Below are positions 35,996-57,992 of a stretch of 64,000 nt of DNA, piece by piece. Below the pieces are notes generated by a model. It was given only the letters and a program-made list of their open reading frames with translations. It had not been told where the DNA came from and ran no database searches. The stretch spans positions 30,294,595 through 30,358,594 of the forward strand of contig CM066918.1 in assembly GCA_033964015.1 (NCBI GenBank), written 5' to 3'. The stretch's first letter is position 1, and every line of letters begins with the position of its first letter. The translations under genes and the position numbers were made by a program. The stretch comes from Scolanthus callimorphus (taxonomy: Eukaryota > Cnidaria > Anthozoa > Actiniaria > Edwardsiidae).

Positions 35996-36965
35996 CTTTA
36001 AGTATTCTCTTAAAAAGCTAGAACGAAGAGTCTCTAAAGACAATTCAGCAATTACATTAGCACTTTTTGCTGAGCATTCTTGCAGAAAAAGTGTTGTCTG
36101 TGAACGAAGCCGGGCAATTCGTTCACCTTCGGTGATTAACTACAGCTTTTTTACTAATCTGTACTACAGATTATTGACTAATCTGTAGCTTGCGCGCTGT
36201 GGGCTCTTGATCAAACAGAATGCAGATAGTGAAGACAGTGTACATTAGTTGTGTCGTTATCGTAATACTTACCATTTGCACAATTCAGTGAGGTTTTCAA
36301 TGGATAAAATGCTTGGATGTCGGTCTTGACCACTGCTTGAACCTCTCATACATCTTATAGCATCCTATAGCATGCAAAATAATACCGTGATTATTATCTC
36401 GAGATCATAAGAAAGCTCATAGCGGTTATTGATTTCCACCCAAGTCAACTTCAATTGTCTGTATTTGAAGTGGTAATGCACATAAAGGCAGGTTGATCTT
36501 TGTGTTGTCATACGTTTTGTTTACATTGATGCTTCCATGAACATAGAATACACATTGGAGGTATAGAGCAGTTTTGCGAAGACTGTCGAAAATATCGGAC
36601 TTGCGTTTTCTACGTGCTCCTATTGGTTGATCTCTTGGATCTTTATTCAACCAGCCAATGAGAATGGATGTGTCTTGTCTTTTCCTGGGTCACGACTAAA
36701 CGCAAGTCGTATTAACTTCATCCCCCGATTGGTCAGATGTTGAATTTATTTCGTTTTTGTGCCTGTGGTTATGGCTAGGCTCGAAGTCTCGAAGAGGATT
36801 GCGCGGCGATCCATAGAAGTTTCCTGTCTTAGATATATATCGGCAAGGGGCAAACAAACGCTTATATACCGGGCAGTCACCCTACACTAGTCGGACATTA
36901 AAGTCCATGCCTTCTTACGAATGCATTTCTTTTTAGGGTAGGCTATATCAAACAAGTCCCAAACC

Positions 36966-39900
36966 ATGGCGGATTCCCAGGTGAATGGGATAATGGAAAA
37001 GGAACACGCAAATTTAGAAGATCAAGAAGGTACAAAACCTATTGGTGACATTAAGTCAACCGACACCCCTCACGAAGATATCGAGACAGGACCGGTAGAT
37101 GAAGAAAAACATGAAAATGGTCAGGAGGTTGAAATTGAAGAAACGAAACCCAGAAAGGAGCAGACGCTGGAAGCAAACACAGAGGAAGAAGTAGAAGAAG
37201 AAAACAAAGAAGGTGAGCCCCAAACTGAGACAACAGTAGCTGTGTCTGAGGTTACTGAGGTGCACTCAGAGGTAACAGAGGAAGAAAAACCATCTGAACC
37301 AGCAGAACCGACGCCAGCAGCAGCAGAAACGACAGAAGATACAAAAGAAGGCGAACAAGTAGAGGAAGAAACGAAAGAAGCTGAACCGTCTGAGACAACA
37401 GTGTCTGTGTCTGTATTTACTGAGGTGCACTCAGAGGTAATAGAGGAAGAAAAGCCATCTGAACCACTTGTAGAGGAACCAACACCAGAAGCAGCAGAAA
37501 TGACAGAAGAGACAAAAGAAGGTGAGCAAGTAGAGGAAGAAACGAAAGAAGGTGAACCCTCTGAGACAACAGTGTCTGTGTCCGTAGTCACGGAGGTGCA
37601 TTCAGAGGTAACAGAGGAAGACAAACCGTCTGAACCACTTGCAGAGGAAAATCGCCGACAGCAGCAGAAACGACAGAAGACACAAAAGATGGTGAGCAAG
37701 TAGAGGAACAAACTAAAGAAGGTGAACCCCAAACAGAGACAACCGCAGCTGTATCCGTAGTGACTGAGGTACACTCTGAGGTAACAGAGGAAGAAAAGCT
37801 CCCTGAACCACTTGCAGAGGAACCAACTCCGACAACAGACGAGACAAAAGAAAGTGAACAGATTGAGGAAGAAACAAAAGAAAGTGAACCCCAAACTGAG
37901 ACAACGGTATCTGTATCCGTAGTGACTGAGGTACACTCGGAGGTAACAGAGGATGAAAAGCCATCTGAACCACCTGCAGCGGAACCGACACCAGAAGCTG
38001 AAACAACAGAGGAAACAAAAGAAGGTGAGCAAGTAGAGGAAGAAACTAAAGAAGATGAACCCCAAACTGAGACAACAGTAGCTGTGACCGTAGTGACTGA
38101 GGTACACTCCGAGGTAACAGAGGAAGAAAAACCATCTGCAGAGCAACCGACACCAGAAGCAGAAACAACAGAAGAAACAAAAGAAGGTGAGCAAGAAGAG
38201 GGAGAAACTAAAGAAGATGAACCCCAAACTGAGACAACAGTAGCTGTGTCCGTAGTGACTGAGGTACACTCTGAGGTAACAGAGGAAGAAAAACCATCTG
38301 CAGAGGAACCGACACCTGAAGCAGAAACAACAGAAGAAACAAAAGCAGGTGAGCAAGTAGAGGCAGAAACTAAAGAAGATGAACCACAAACTGAGACAAC
38401 AGTAGCTGTGTCCGTAGTGACTGAGGTACACTCTGAGGTAACAGAGGAAGAAAAGCCATCTGAATCACTTGCAGAGGAACCGACACCAGAAGCTGAAACA
38501 ACAGAAGAAACAAAAGGTGAGCAAGCAGAGGAAGAAACTAAAGAAGATGAACCCCAAACTGAGACAACAGTATCTGTATCCGTAGTGACTGAGGTACACT
38601 CAGAGGTAACAGAGGATGAAAAGCCATCTGAACCACCTGCAGAGGAACCGACACCAGAAGCTGAAACAACAGAAGAAACAAAAGAAGGTGAGCAAGTAGA
38701 GGAAGAAACTAAAGAAGATGAACCCCAAACTGAGGCAACAGTAGCTGTGTCCGTAGTGACTGAGGTACACTCAGAGGAAACAGAAGAAGAAAAACCATCT
38801 GAGCCATCTGCAGAGGAACCAACGCCAGAAGCAGAGACGACAGAAGACACAAAAGAAGGTGAACAAGTAGAGGAAGAAACTAAAGAAGGTAAACCCCAAA
38901 CTGAGACAACAGTAGCTGTATCCGTATTGACTGAGGTACACTCAGAGGTAACAGAGGAAGAAACGCCACCTGAACCACTTGCAGAGGAACCGACACCAGA
39001 AACGACAGAAGACACAGAACAAGTTCAACAAGTAGAGGAAGAAACTAAGAAGATGAACCCCAAACTGAGACAACAGTAGCTGTGTCTGTAGTTACTGAGG
39101 TGCACTCAGAGGTAACAGAGGAAGAAAAGGCATATGAACCACCTGCGGAAGAGCCGACACCAGAAGCAGAAACAACAGAAGAGACAAAAGAAGGTGAGCA
39201 AGTAGAGGAAGAAACGAAAGAAGGTGAACCACAAGAGGAAGAGACAACAATAGCTGTGTCCGTAGTAACGAAGGTGCAATCAGAGGCATCAGAAGATGAA
39301 AAACCATCTGAACTGCTTTCAGAAGAACCAATGCCAGAACCAGAAACGACAGAAGAGACAAAAGAAGGTGAGCAAGTTGTGGAAGAAACCAAGGAAGGCG
39401 AGCCCCAAACAGAGACAACAGGAGTTGTTTCCGTAGTTACGGAGGTACAATCAGAGGCAGCAGAAGATGGAAAACCAAAAGAACCATCTGCAGAGGAACC
39501 AACGCCGGAAGCAGAAACGACGAAAGAGACAAAAGATGATGAGCAAGTAGAGGAAGAAACTAAAGAAGGTGTGCCACAAGCAGAGACAACAGTTGTTGTG
39601 TCCGTCGTTACTGAGGTGCAATCAGAGGTAACAGAGGAAGAAAAGCCATCTGAACCACCTGCAGAGGAACCAACGCCAGCAGCAGAAACAACAGAAGAGA
39701 CAAAAGAAGGCGAGCAAGCAGAGGAAGAAACTAAGGAAGGCGTGCCCCGAACAGAGACAGCAGTTGCTGTGGCCGTAGTCACGGAGGTGCACTCAGAGGA
39801 AACAGAGGAAGAAAAGCCATCTGAACCACTGACAGAGGGACCAGCGCCAACAGCAGAAACGACAGAAGAGACAAAAGAGGTTGAGCAAGTAGAAGAAGAA

Positions 39901-42900
39901 ACGAAAGAAGGTGAACCCCAAACAGAGACAACCGTAGCTGTATCCGTAGTGACTGAGGTACACTCTGAGGTAACAGAGGAAGAAACGCCACCTGAACCAC
40001 TTGCAGAGGAACCAACTCCGACAACAGACGAGGCAAAAGAAAGTGAACAGATTGAGGAAGAAACAAAAGAAGATGAACCCCAAACAGAGACAACCGTAGC
40101 TGTGTCCGTAGTTACTGAGGTGCACTCAGAGGTAACAGAGGAAGAAAAGCCATCTGAACTACTTGTAGAGGAACCAACACCAGAAGCAGAAACGACGGAG
40201 GAGACAAAGGAAGATGAGCAAGTAGAGGAAGAAACTAAGGAAGATAAGGTCAAAGAAGAAGAGACAACTGTAGCTGTGCCCATAGTCACTCAGGGGCCAT
40301 CAGAAACGACAGAAGAAGAAAAAACAACAGAAGAGGAAACGCCGTCGGCAACCGTCGAGCCTATGGAGCAAGTGAGCAACGAGGAAGAACGGAAGGAAGA
40401 TACTCTAGTGGAGTCGATAGAAACAGAGGAAGTAGTTGGAAGGAAGGAAGGCGACGAAGAGGCAATTGTCAAAGTCAAAATTGCTGAAGAAGTTTTGCCA
40501 GTCCAAGATGAGGAGAAAGGCGTCGTTGAGGTAAATAACCAAGGAGAGGATGCCCCACCAAGCCCGCAGATAATAACACAGGGGCTTGAAAAAGAAGACG
40601 ACGATAGCGATGGAGAAGTAGATATACGAGTACCAAGACTGTCACAGGAAGATCAGCCACTACTTGTTGATGATGAAAGTGACGAAGACGCTGATGACTT
40701 GATGGCAAGAGAAGATGCTAGAGAAGTGTTCTATGAGGGAAAACTAATGGTCTCTTCAACAGATGCCACGGGAACGCCTGATGAATCTGGTGTGGAACAT
40801 ACAGTAAAACTCGAGGAAGAGCCTAGTAGGAAGCCAGAAGAAACCCCTATTGTCGCTGAAGTGAAAGACAGGACTGTGTGCAGTGGTCTTGAGGAGCTCT
40901 TCCCCGGCGAAGAAATCGAAATCATAGACACGAAACGCCCTACGTATGATGAGAAAAAGATAGAGTTAGAGGAAGAGCAGGTGGAGAAGACTGATAGACC
41001 GTTAGAGATGAAGCCTGAAGAGAAGCCATGCCGACCAGTTAACGAAGAGATTTGTCCTACCAACGAAATACAGCAGGAAGCTTCCATAGATTTATCGTGG
41101 ATGGAAGAAGAGAGAGAGGAAGAGCAGCCCAAAGAAGAGAAACAGGAAGAACAGGTTGATCATGACAAAATAATTGAAAGCATTTTCAGGCGGGAGAAAG
41201 GGCGCCCAAAATCTGGCGAACTTGATGAAAGTATTGAAGTGAAATCTGAAGTCGAGCGAATCGAGAGTCAAGCCCGTGAACCAGTGGATGAAGAAATAAG
41301 CCAGGAAGAACAGCATAAGAGGAGATCACAAGAATGGGGGCTCTTAGAGAAATGGAAAGAATGGGAAGACAAGGAATCGCCAGAGAAAGCAGATCGCAGT
41401 AGTAGAGAGTTTCAAACATCTGTTATTCCTGTACGCGAAACGCACGCTGAGCCATCGTTCCACGTCGAGACCGTTCCACAGACAGAGGCAGCTCCTACGG
41501 AACGTACACCACCATATACGGACACACATGCAGAAGAGTCCTCTCCGCAACTTGTTAAGGTACAAAACGTTAAACATGGACGTAACCTACTGTGTTTCTG
41601 TGAACATGGCATGTTAAACATGGGCGTAATCTACTGTGTTTCACACAGACTGTGAACATGGCATGTTATGATTTATTAACTGCTAATAAGACAAAGGAAT
41701 ATTTGTAGATTTACTACGATTTTCACAATTCTGCGAGCTCCCACTGCGTTTTCACTTTTCACTTTTCAATTTTCACTCTCTCGTTTGATCGACAGAAGTC
41801 ATCGCGATTTGTTAGTTGGCGCAGAGTTCGCAGAATTATGAAAATTGTAGTAAGACACCAAAACCCCAAATCTGATAGCAGAACGGTATAGAGCCCTATT
41901 TACTCAGTAAATGGCTAGAGCCATAGCTGCAACTGATACCTAGTAGGTATCAGTTGCAGCTATGGCTCTAGAGCCTGCTAATAGTTTCAGATTTAAACGG
42001 CCAAAAGTGCCGTTAACTGTCTGTGTAATCCCATAAGTCACTAGCATAGTGTATACTTTTCCACAGGTCCAAGTCGTATCAAGCACAGAAACTGAGAAAC
42101 CAGATTCACCTACAATAATTAAATATGAGACTCGCGAGACATCCGAACCGATCGTCACCGAAACAGAAACTACAGAAACCACTCCCACATCCGTCACCAA
42201 GGTAAAAACCACAAAAACAGTGACCAAGTCAAAGATTATCAAGACGAGGACAGAAGTACTTCCAGAAGCACAGGTAATAAATCTACTTCAAAGATTTCTG
42301 TTGTTTTCCGATTCTAGGGCGAAGATTGCGCACTTCTGCGCAATAACAATTGATTAGGACGTTTCAGCTACTTGTAATAAAAGCTTCCCACCAAACTTTG
42401 CATATCATGGAATACATGTTTATGAAATAGGAAATATTATGGACGCCTTTTGTTGATTTTTAGAGACCTGAATTTGAGGTCATAGCAGAGCCCGTGCAAA
42501 GGACACTTCCTAGTTCACCAGCAGAGCAAATATCGACAATTGTGGTTAAAGCTGATTACATCGATGACAAGGTATCGTATAATGCTGTCTATACTATCCC
42601 GTGTGCCATTTGAGTAAGCAGCGATCGCACAGCCAAGGCATAGTCCTGAAAAAGGGCGTCTGCTTTTTGCCACGTTTTAGTATATAAACAAGGAAAAAGA
42701 TGGAATAAAGAACTTTATTTAGATGCAATTGCTGAGCCACGATAGAGGAAGACTATACCTTACAAGGCCCCGGGTGTATTGTCTCGTATATCCTTTTTTT
42801 TTCCCCACTCTAGTTTTGAGCCCTTTCTTGACCCATAGGTTTCCACCGGTTTGCCACTCATTATATTGTACGATTTGAAATTAACCTGTTGCTTGGCTAA

Positions 42901-43422
42901 AATGCTTGTTTGCCTCTTCAGAGCAAAGCGGAGAATGAAACCCCGACCACGCCTACAAAAGTTATAGTACAGGAGCAAGAGGTCCCCGCTCCACGACAAA
43001 AAGTAGAAGAACCAGCAGCACCTACGAAAGTTGTCGTGCATGAGCAAGAAGCCTACCCACCCAAGTCCAAAGCAGTAGTGTTTTCTGGGGTTCGTCCCAC
43101 ATCTGTGACGTCGGTTGAGTCAACGCGCGGAGAGCATGAAGGCACGCCGCCGTTGGCAAACGAAGAAGAGAGTGATATTGATGATTCGTCGTGGCACATT
43201 GCAAAGCCGGTTCCGCCGTCAAAAGCGCCGACAGAGGAACCTCTTGTCGAGGTCCCCTCGCCAGAAAAGGCCAGCCCAGAAAACGATGAAAGGCCTGTGT
43301 TGGTGTTATTGACGGAAGATAAACCCGATGACGAGGATAAAGAAGGAGACAAGTCTGAGAAACCGTTACTGGATGATTCTGATAGGAAAGATAAAGGACA
43401 GAAATGTTGCGTTATTTTATAG
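36966..43422 (+). CDS. Acidic tandem-repeat protein with C-terminal CaaX box (CVIL)
   Basis: Start ATG at 36966 in a strong context (ACCATGGCG). Exon 1 runs to 41559 (donor AAG/GTACAA); later exons 42067-42273, 42464-42571 and 42922-43422 all join in phase 0 with good splice sites. From about residue 90 the protein has 18-19 copies of a ~57-residue unit (TEVHSEVTEEEKPSEP, PTPEAETTEETKEGEQVEEE, TKEDEPQTETTVAVSVV). Then comes a non-repeated acidic region with charged helices, and the end ...KGQKCCVIL. CVIL with Leu last predicts geranylgeranylation, and the adjacent Cys could be palmitoylated, so the protein is probably tethered to the inner face of a membrane. The layout (extended acidic body, lipidated Cys-Cys end) recalls paralemmin-like proteins, but I see no proven homology. 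Two single-base indels (near 37655 and 39049) change frame inside the repeats, so the exon is read in three frames. Confidence 0.8.
37240..40300 (+). repeat. Coding tandem repeat, ~170-bp unit, 18-19 copies
   Basis: Each unit starts near ACTGAGGTGCACTCAGAGGT and continues through GAGGAACCGACACCAGAAGC. Copies differ by substitutions and by codon-sized indels, for example PSAEQP against PSEPPAEEP. The repeat codes for Glu/Thr/Pro/Val-rich sequence. Because the same codon set lacks stops on the other strand, long antisense ORFs appear and should be ignored. Confidence 0.95.
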
Positions 43423-43936
43423 ACATGAAAACTTGGAAAGCGGACAGATACAATTGAAGGTGTACAAGATCAAGTCATTGCAAGACGGCAATAAGCGAGG
43501 AACTGGAGTCACATTTGACAAAAGATGTGTAAGGGAAACTGCGTCGAAAAAGGCAACACAATTGGGGAATGCTGGTAATCTTTTAATCTATTAAAGAAGG
43601 ATTGAACTAAAAGGCCTTAACTAAGGCTTACTGGAAACAGAAGTGAATGTAGACAATAGCAAGTGGATTTTATATTTAAAATAATTATAAGCTCTATTAA
43701 ATGAACAGCATGCATCACAATGCATATCCTAGCAGGGACCGTATGATTGAGGCTTAACTGCCAAGGGTTCCGACTGCGAGGAACTAGAACTTGTCAAGTT
43801 CATTATAGACTGTAAAGCAATTAGTGGCATCATTACTCTCTGCTTCCCTATACAACCCGATGAATGATTAAGTGATTTCTGAAGAAAAAATAAGCCTTTT
43901 TTATCCCTGAGATTATTTGTTTTGCACTGATCAAGC

Positions 43937-43942
43937 AATAAA
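43937..43942 (+). promoter_or_regulatory. Candidate polyadenylation signal AATAAA
   Basis: AATAAA about 515 bases after the CVIL gene stop codon. It is the first canonical signal I see downstream, so the 3' UTR probably ends around 43960. Confidence 0.45.
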
Positions 43943-44367
43943 TCTTTAGGAGCATTTTACAATTGTAGCCATATTCAGAAGGTCAGAAATATTTTCCAAT
44001 AGCCATCAGCCAAACACATTTTGACCAATACCACACACAAAACAAATTGAACATTCAGTGCAAGCAAGGGAAATTTAGCTAAATGTATTTAGGCAATTCT
44101 CATATAATCACTGCTTTTTTCACTGGAATTGCAGGGGGATGAAGGGTCTTAGGTCAATTCCCTCTGTGATGGGGGCAGAGCTGGAAATAAAGAAAATCGA
44201 TTGACTTGACATTTTATGACCGCCGATCAAATCACCATTTTGGTTGGACATTTGCTAATTTTGATCAGACAATGTCTCAATGTCTGATTACTGGCAGTAA
44301 TTTCCAGCTCTGTGGGGGTATGTTTTATTTCTGGAATTGCAAAATGTGTGATATTGCACGGTGGTTA

Positions 44368-44522
44368 CAGCGGCATAGCCAGGAATTTCTGAAGGGGGGG
44401 GGGGGATAGTGGAAACATGGCTGAAAATGTTCAAATTTCCTTCAGCAAATACAGTAAATGTATGGGAAAATCTCCTGAGAAAGGGGGGACCCAGCCCCCT
44501 GGCCCCCCTGGCTACACCCCTG
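44368..44522. mobile_element. hAT-like MITE (CAGCGGCATAGCCAGG ends)
   Basis: Left end CAGCGGCATAGCCAGG and right end CCTGGCTACACCCCTG are inverted repeats with three mismatches. GGTTA is directly repeated outside both ends. Inside there are long G and C runs that also pair. Confidence 0.7.
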
Positions 44523-45514
44523 GGTTAGACTGAGCGACATTCATGGGTTTCCCAGTCATGCAGAAATTTACTGTAGAAATTCTGTGAATAAGAGACAACT
44601 CAGTAAATTAGGGTTAGTACCAGTACTTGACACTGGTACCTCACTAGGGGGGTATGGATAAAATATGCAAGTGTCCAGAAGAAAAAGCATTTAATGAGCA
44701 ATACTGGGCACGTTAAATTTTGGTTAATGTCACAGTTTGCAATCACTTATTATTAATACCTTAATAAAAGATGCGTTTTGCACAGACTAAAGCTAACATG
44801 AATTCTCCAACAACCACATAGGTAGTGGTTACTATTAATCTATTACAAATGCAATGTAATATACAATGAATATGCTGGCTCGACTACGGCAGGGGCTTTC
44901 TTCTCTTTCCTAATGTGCACCAAAAGCTGTAGCCAAAAAATAATCAAAATATCAAAAAGCATAGATCACTGTAGGCAAAATACAATAACGGGAGTGAAAA
45001 AGTAGGTACAGTATAGAATTAAAACATTAAACAAATTTTATTAGCAGTGGCAACTGCCAGAGAAGGATTTGCATTTTTAAATAGTGTAAAAGTTGTTTAT
45101 TTTTTAAACAATGATGCTGGCAATAAAAATTTGCACCATCATATCATCTGTGTTACAGTTTCTATTCTTTCATAAAATCTGATTTCTAATAGCTATCACA
45201 ATGTATAATGTGTCACTCTGATTCACAAAAGAATCCATGCCTTCTCTTCTAAATACTTATTGATACCCCTACCAATTGGTGTGTTCTGCTCGCATGGAGG
45301 CAAAGAAGCGAAACGGAGATGAATATGAAATAACCAGCAGCTCGTTATATTACAAGCCTACCGATGCACAACATTCCAGTGTCATAGATCATAGATCAAT
45401 ACTGGATACCAAAGAGAGCATATTATTCTCCTGCTTATTCCCATGGCAACCGCAGGAAAATACATTCCTCCACAGAAGGGATTTGAACATTCCAGAGGGT
45501 TGGGCAGGTCAAAT

Positions 45515-45754
45515 GGGCAATTCCAGAAAATAAAGGTACCCCCCACGGGCAGCATTTGGAAATTCCGATTGGATGGGGGGTTTAAGAGCTCGGAATTCTG
45601 ATTGCAAGGGGGTGTTTTCGAAGCTGGATTTCTTTAACCTGCCTGGAATTCTATATGCATGGGGGGTAAACCATTTTGGAAATTCTGGATGCATGGGGGG
45701 GTCAAAAACTAGTGCCGCCCGTGGGGAGGGTACCTTTATTTTCTGGAAATGCCC
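45515..45754. mobile_element. Inverted-repeat element with internal ATGGGGGG repeats
   Basis: GGGCAATTCCAGAAAATAAA at the left pairs with TTTATTTTCTGGAAATGCCC at the right, and GGTACCCCCCACGGGC pairs with GCCCGTGGGGAGGGTACC. Between them lie several direct copies of a unit with GGAATTCT and GCATGGGGGG. The design matches that of 34296-34533 although the sequence differs. Confidence 0.75.
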
Positions 45755-45929
45755 AATGCCTTTTATTCCCCAAATAACCACGCTGTATATTTTCCTGGAA
45801 ATTCCAGAAAGGTTGGATGTCATATCTTCAGATCCATGGAGGATAACGGCTGTTTTCTGGAATCACAGAATTCTATAAAAGACCTGCATATATCATTTCG
45901 ACGTTCCTTTAGATATTTAAGGCCTGAAA

Positions 45930-46450
45930 GGCATATGGCGTCACACTATATTCCTTACCCGAAAAATGATACGCAGGACTTTGGGCTGCACGCTTTCAAG
46001 CAAATTGTCTAGGTATTGAGGTAACAATGCCCAAACAGGTGCAGCATATTCAAGGACCGAGCAAATGAGCAATAAATGCATGCAAGGTCCGGCGCTGGAA
46101 CTCCCGATTTCTTAGGGTTAAGGCGCATACCGCGACAAGAAGAATAGTTACATATATCAGCCACTACAGAAGGTAGATAGCTTGGGCTGCATCTAGGCAC
46201 TGCCTCAAACACTGTGGTGTCGTCTACATATTTTAACCTGCACGGCCACGTTCGAACAAGCCGGTTTACAAGGACAGCAAAAAGAAGGGGGGCCAGCTTG
46301 GTCCCCTGAGGGATACCCCCTGGGGCGTGACGGCAGACGAGATAGAATTCCCCACCTTTACTCTTTGGGACCTTTGAGTTAAAAAGGCACGAACCCATCT
46401 AATGAGGGCAGGGTGCACCCCAAGAAAGCGAAGTTCTTCTATGCGTTCCT
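45930..46450 (-). pseudogene. Decayed CR1-like reverse transcriptase fragment
   Basis: On the minus strand one frame reads IRWVRAFLTQRSQRV and, after a one-base shift at a G run, GGIPQGTKLAPLLF, then LKYVDDTTVFE (the YVDD catalytic box) and RLNPKK. A further shift leads to VLEYAAPVWALLPQYL near 46000. These are consecutive blocks of a non-LTR reverse transcriptase, broken by at least two frameshifts and an internal deletion. Confidence 0.75.
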
Positions 46451-47175
46451 GTTAAAAGGTTTTGTTGACAAGATTGTCACATTTCTCGCTCACAGATTGG
46501 CTTATGTTTTGACCATTCATTTTTAAGCCAAAACAACTCATCAAAAAATTTGCTTTTCACGATAGCTCAAAAACAGTAGTTTTGTATCTTTATAATATAC
46601 CGTAAGGAGGGTTTGTTTGAGAATTAAAAACGTTTTTGCAATTTTTAAAGAAAAGGTCCTTTTGTTTGGTAGGGCTCATTTCTCCTCTCCCTACAGCAAA
46701 GTTACAGGAATGGGAGGAATGAAATTTCCAGCTCGGCAGGTTACTTATTTCCCTTATTTCATAAACTGGCCTAGTCATGTCCCACAGATCACTACCAGAC
46801 AGTACCAGCTTTGAGATAACCACAGAGCCGGATAGGGGAGGCTTTGTTCGAAATGACCGACACCCACTACGACTGAAAAGCAAGCAGGGGGGGGGGGAGG
46901 GGGGGGGGGGCTAGGGGGGCTTAGACCCCCCAATAATTTGGCCGCCATTTTGAAAATATTTGTCCCATTCATCTGGCTCTTTTCAACAAAACTAAAAAAG
47001 TTACCAATTTAAGACCCCCTTCCCCCCAAAGTTGTCCCTATCTCGATATAGGCCCCCCGATCTAAATTTAAAAAGTTACCAATTTCAGACCCCCATCCCC
47101 CCAAAGTTGTCCCATCCTGATATACCCCCCCCCCCCCCCCCCCCCCAAAATCTAAATTATGCTCCGCGGTGCCTG

Positions 47176-47316
47176 GAGCAGATTTCGTATGACTGTGAAA
47201 AGTGCCGAGGTATGGCGCGGTGGCTGTACGGAACCTGGTAGTCGTGGTTTGGTGACGGTCGCGGCGCGGAACAACTTTGTTACTGTACTTTTCACAGTCA
47301 TACGCAATCTACTCTA
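47176..47316. mobile_element. MITE, copy 2 of the CGTATGACTGTGAAAAG family
   Basis: GAGCAGATTTCGTATGACTG at the left and the complementary CAGTCATACGCAATCTACTC at the right. The inside contains GGTCGCGGCGCGGAAC, as in the other two copies. Confidence 0.8.
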
Positions 47317-48075
47317 TTCTTGATTTGCAATCATTCCTTTGGGAATAAAATAATAAAAGCACGGCGGCCATGTTGGTGACCTGAATAAAAGGAGCAAATG
47401 AACTTTATTTTGTTCTGCACCACCAACATGGCCGCCAGTGAAAACCGCACTGAAGAAAATAGTTAGTTTGATCCTTATGCTTATGCTTACGTTTATGCTT
47501 ATGTCGTAGTGAAAACCAACCCACATGTAGCCGTGCCTAGTACAACGTGTACAGGTTAATAATGGTGCATGTTTTTAGCACAACACTTTTAGCAAAACAG
47601 CTTAGTTAGTAGCATGCACCATGATGGCGATGCAGTTGCACAAAGCTAGTCACTCTGAGTTTTTGTTTCTCATCCAGAACAGTAGAAATCTCAGGAATTT
47701 TTTATTCAAACTTACCATTTTTAGCTCCAGAAACCGTTCTGTCTTGTAGTCCACGTTAGCATTACAAATCATGCTACAATTTACAACAACAGTAGATCGA
47801 ACTGCACTCGCGCGCCAAATGTTCAAACTCACACATCTCGGGGTCCCTGTGCCTTCCCAGAGGTCATTTCGTGTTGCATCCCATAATGCTCTGTGGTGTG
47901 TTTTTGTCGAAGGCGGAAACAGATGTGATGGAAGGAAGTGAAAATCGAACAAACCGTCACGCCAATTTTATTGGGGTTCATCTACTACAAGAGGCTGCTA
48001 AGCAGCTAAATAGAATGACAGCGACTTGAAACTCCTCCGATGTAAACCTCCATGAAACGAACTTCTCTCTGAAGT

Positions 48076-57992
<9,917 letters not shown>

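Larger units (their letters stand above)
25181..36965. other. Long gene-free interval filled with repeats
   Basis: Across nearly 12 kb I find no convincing exon. The sequence holds LINE 3' tails (25690-26010, 31640-31880), several palindromic elements listed separately, and unannotated AT-rich DNA. Small ORFs here have no recognisable domain and no flanking splice signals that join them. Confidence 0.6.
43960..48075. other. Gene-free interval between the repeat-protein gene and the kinase gene
   Basis: No complete gene. It holds two inverted-repeat elements (44368-44522, 45515-45754), a decayed reverse transcriptase (45930-46450), G- and C-rich runs around 46880-47160, a MITE at 47176-47316, and the upstream region of the kinase gene. 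Confidence 0.6.

Noticed and set aside
37121..40289. Three long minus-strand ORFs (436, 475 and 414 codons) rich in Ser, Val and Cys
   Set aside because: They lie antisense to the coding tandem repeat. The repeat codons lack stops in reverse, so length is not evidence. There are no splice sites, start context or known domains.
36966..40300. Regular repeats suggestive of a CRISPR array
   Set aside because: The unit is ~170 bp, coding, contiguous without spacers, in an animal gene.
47650..47952. 100-codon minus-strand ORF just before the kinase gene
   Set aside because: No domain or supporting signals. The region is probably the promoter and 5' UTR of the kinase gene, perhaps with a divergent transcript.
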